From Hevea brasiliensis (lineage: Eukaryota > Streptophyta > Magnoliopsida > Malpighiales > Euphorbiaceae): a DNA stretch of 64,000 bases. Positions 62,435 to 64,000 of the stretch are shown here, piece after piece. The notes beneath the pieces were generated by a model. The model did not search any database, had not been told where the DNA came from, and saw only the letters and a list, made by a program, of their open reading frames with translations. Each line of letters opens with the position of its first letter. Position 1 is the stretch's first letter. The stretch lies in assembly GCF_030052815.1 (NCBI RefSeq), contig NC_079501.1, forward strand, positions 97,728,190 through 97,792,189. Direction: 5' to 3'. Position numbers and translations under genes: made by a program.

Positions 62435-62653
62435 CATCCACTCTCTCAAAGATGTCACTTTGAGTCTTCACTCAACTATTCTTCTCTTTTAAAGGCAAGA
62501 GCCAAAAGCCTTTTACAAATCTTCACTCTAAAGCTTTACAAAGTAGCTTCAAACTTCTTACAAGTGTTATCCCAAACAATTTACACCATCAAGCTTCAAT
62601 AGGTGCTTGTTAGACCTCTCATAAATGCTAATAAGGTGTTTAAACTCACTCTT
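62435..62653. repeat. Repeat D, right part
   Basis: 'catccactctctcaaagatgtcac' continues the host repeat broken at 24104. CATCC is the right copy of the A2 target-site duplication. Pyrimidine-rich and non-coding, it ends where LTR B5 begins. Confidence 0.55.
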
Positions 62654-64000
62654 TGTAACATCCACACTGTATGTATTCTGTACGTTCTATTACTCTAGTA
62701 GCCAAATAACAGTCCAGGCAAGTCAGGATGTCTGGAACTACACTTCGGTGATAATGAACAGACATATAATGATGAAATAAATAAAAAGAAAATACAAGAA
62801 AAATCAAAGAAAAATGAAAGAGAGAAAGTGAAGCTAAGTTAAACGAGCCGGCATCGCAGCGGTGGGTGACCGCACTGGGAAGGCCGTTGTCGACCCTAGG
62901 ATCGCAGGGAACCCTCAGAATTTAATTTTGGGACATGAGTAAAGGTTTATTGAAATATAATTGATGCTAGAATTATCAAAGAAAAATTAATAAATTAGTA
63001 CAAAGAAAAATGAAAAATCAAGAAACAGACAAAAATCGGTGTTACCGAAAAAACGGGAATATAACCCGAAGTGGGGCATTTTGATCATTTGACACCTAGA
63101 GTTGCCTTTTGACCTCAATGTCCATTAAAAATAAATGATATTAAACTTAGGAAATTTCATGAAAAATTAAAATGGGATACAATATGTAAATAGTAAAAGA
63201 ATTTAGCTAAATGTGCAAATAGTGGAACTTTAACTAATTAACCATTAAACTACTACCTAGTGCTCCACTAACTCCTAATTTGGGACAGCTATACAAGTCA
63301 TTTGTGGATACAAGCCATCATCTTCAACCTTGAGAAATAACCAGCCGAGAGAAACTCCATTGAAGTCCACCATGGCCAAATGAGTTCCATCACCATGCAC
63401 CATTGATTTAGCCATTGTTTCCACTTAGTTCCTTCATTAAACCTTGCATACTCAGCTTGGGGAAGACATTGGCAGTAAAAAGAAGAAGTTTAGTGAGGTT
63501 TGAGCAAGCTCCAAAAATAGGAAAGTGTCCAAAACCTCTCCCTTGCTTTAGTAAACCTTGTGTTTAGATTGAGGTGAGTATTTTGGTGAAGAGAAATGAA
63601 GAGAATAGTGAGAAATGAAATGGTCCATTTTTTAACAGCCATGAATAAGTGTTGTATTTGAGTTTTTCTTACCTCTAATGGATGGAAATTAAGGTTGATT
63701 AACTCAAATGGTGGATGTAGTAAGTTAAAATCTAAGTATGTGCATGTAGTGCTTGAATTAAGGGTGTGAAATGGAACCTTAATGCTTTGAGCAAACTGCC
63801 ATGTTTGCCAGTCCATAATAGCATGAATTTGTGTGTGAATATGAAGTTTATTAATGAAATATGATAGTGTTAAATTATGGGTAGTATGTGTAAGTGATAT
63901 TGAAGTATGAGTAGGTTGAAGTATATGTGTAATATTGACATTGAGATATGTTGAATTTTGGTGGAAGTGAATGTTGAACTTAATGGTGAATTGTATGCAT
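62654..64000 (+). mobile_element. Family B LTR B5 (cut by window end)
   Basis: Starts TGTAACATCC at 62654 and follows the family order: 'gtagccaaataacagtccaggcaagtcagg', 'aaacgagccggcatcgcagcggtgggtgacc', 'ggcattttgatcatttgacacctagag'. This matches the start of B4 (52551-52985). Plus sense. No coding sequence; the minus-strand frame at 63490-63816 is in LTR-like DNA and not supported. Confidence 0.65.

Noticed and set aside
1..64000. CRISPR arrays, rRNA, tRNA or a bacterial-type system
   Set aside because: Repeats are LTR, satellite or microsatellite type; no spacer-repeat arrays, no rRNA-like blocks and no tRNA cloverleaf was noticed. The Met-tRNA-like words are retroelement primer sites.

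Overview
This is plant nuclear DNA: AT-rich, with (AT)n and (CT)n microsatellites, LTR retrotransposons carrying Met-tRNA primer sites, an RTE-type LINE, and a leucine-rich-repeat receptor-like protein of plant type. The host is most likely a woody eudicot. Euphorbiaceae (rubber tree or cassava kin) is my guess from the repeat styles and cannot be proved here. I recognise one host gene, a broken receptor-like protein on the minus strand (7909-10659), and one short decayed fragment of a TRF4-type poly(A) polymerase gene (23370-23644). Nearly everything else is transposable-element DNA. I see no rRNA or tRNA gene, no CRISPR array and no bacterial-style operon.

Layout. 1-3616: the 3' part (on the + strand) of a solo LTR of family B. 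3617-7700: AT-rich intergenic DNA with small repeats. 7715-10745: the receptor-like protein, with a probable 3'-UTR intron and a TATA-like box. 11038-11965: MITE-like palindromes. 11977-21700: a CACTA-like element with ~100-bp subterminal repeats, split by a Ty1/copia element (12366-21177, TSD GTACC). The copia integrase is itself split by a rearranged family A element (15321-19106, TSD GATGA), and the copia/A junction is amplified as three direct ~1055-bp copies. 21700-24104: degenerate DNA with the TRF4-like fragment and the left half of repeat D.

24105-62434 is one ~38-kb nested stack inside repeat D, which resumes at 62435. The outer element is A2, a minus-strand Gypsy-like element with LTRs, PBS and PPT but a ~4.1-kb interior without gag-pol. 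Its 3' LTR holds a solo LTR (B2, TSD TAATG) and an RTE LINE. Its 5' LTR holds a plus-strand chromodomain Gypsy element (C, 38374-60866) with decayed gag-pol. The 3' LTR of C holds solo LTR B3 (TSD CAATA) and B4, and B4 holds a truncated family A element, A5 (TSD GTTTT). The deepest path is D > A2 > C > B4 > A5. 62654-64000 begins another family B LTR.

Family names A, B, C and D are local labels. No undescribed functional system is evident. The notable signals are structural: the nesting order fixed by target-site duplications, tandem amplification across an insertion junction, an inverted interior inside an element with intact ends, a templated-filler patch in the C integrase, and a receptor gene broken by three single-base frameshifts.
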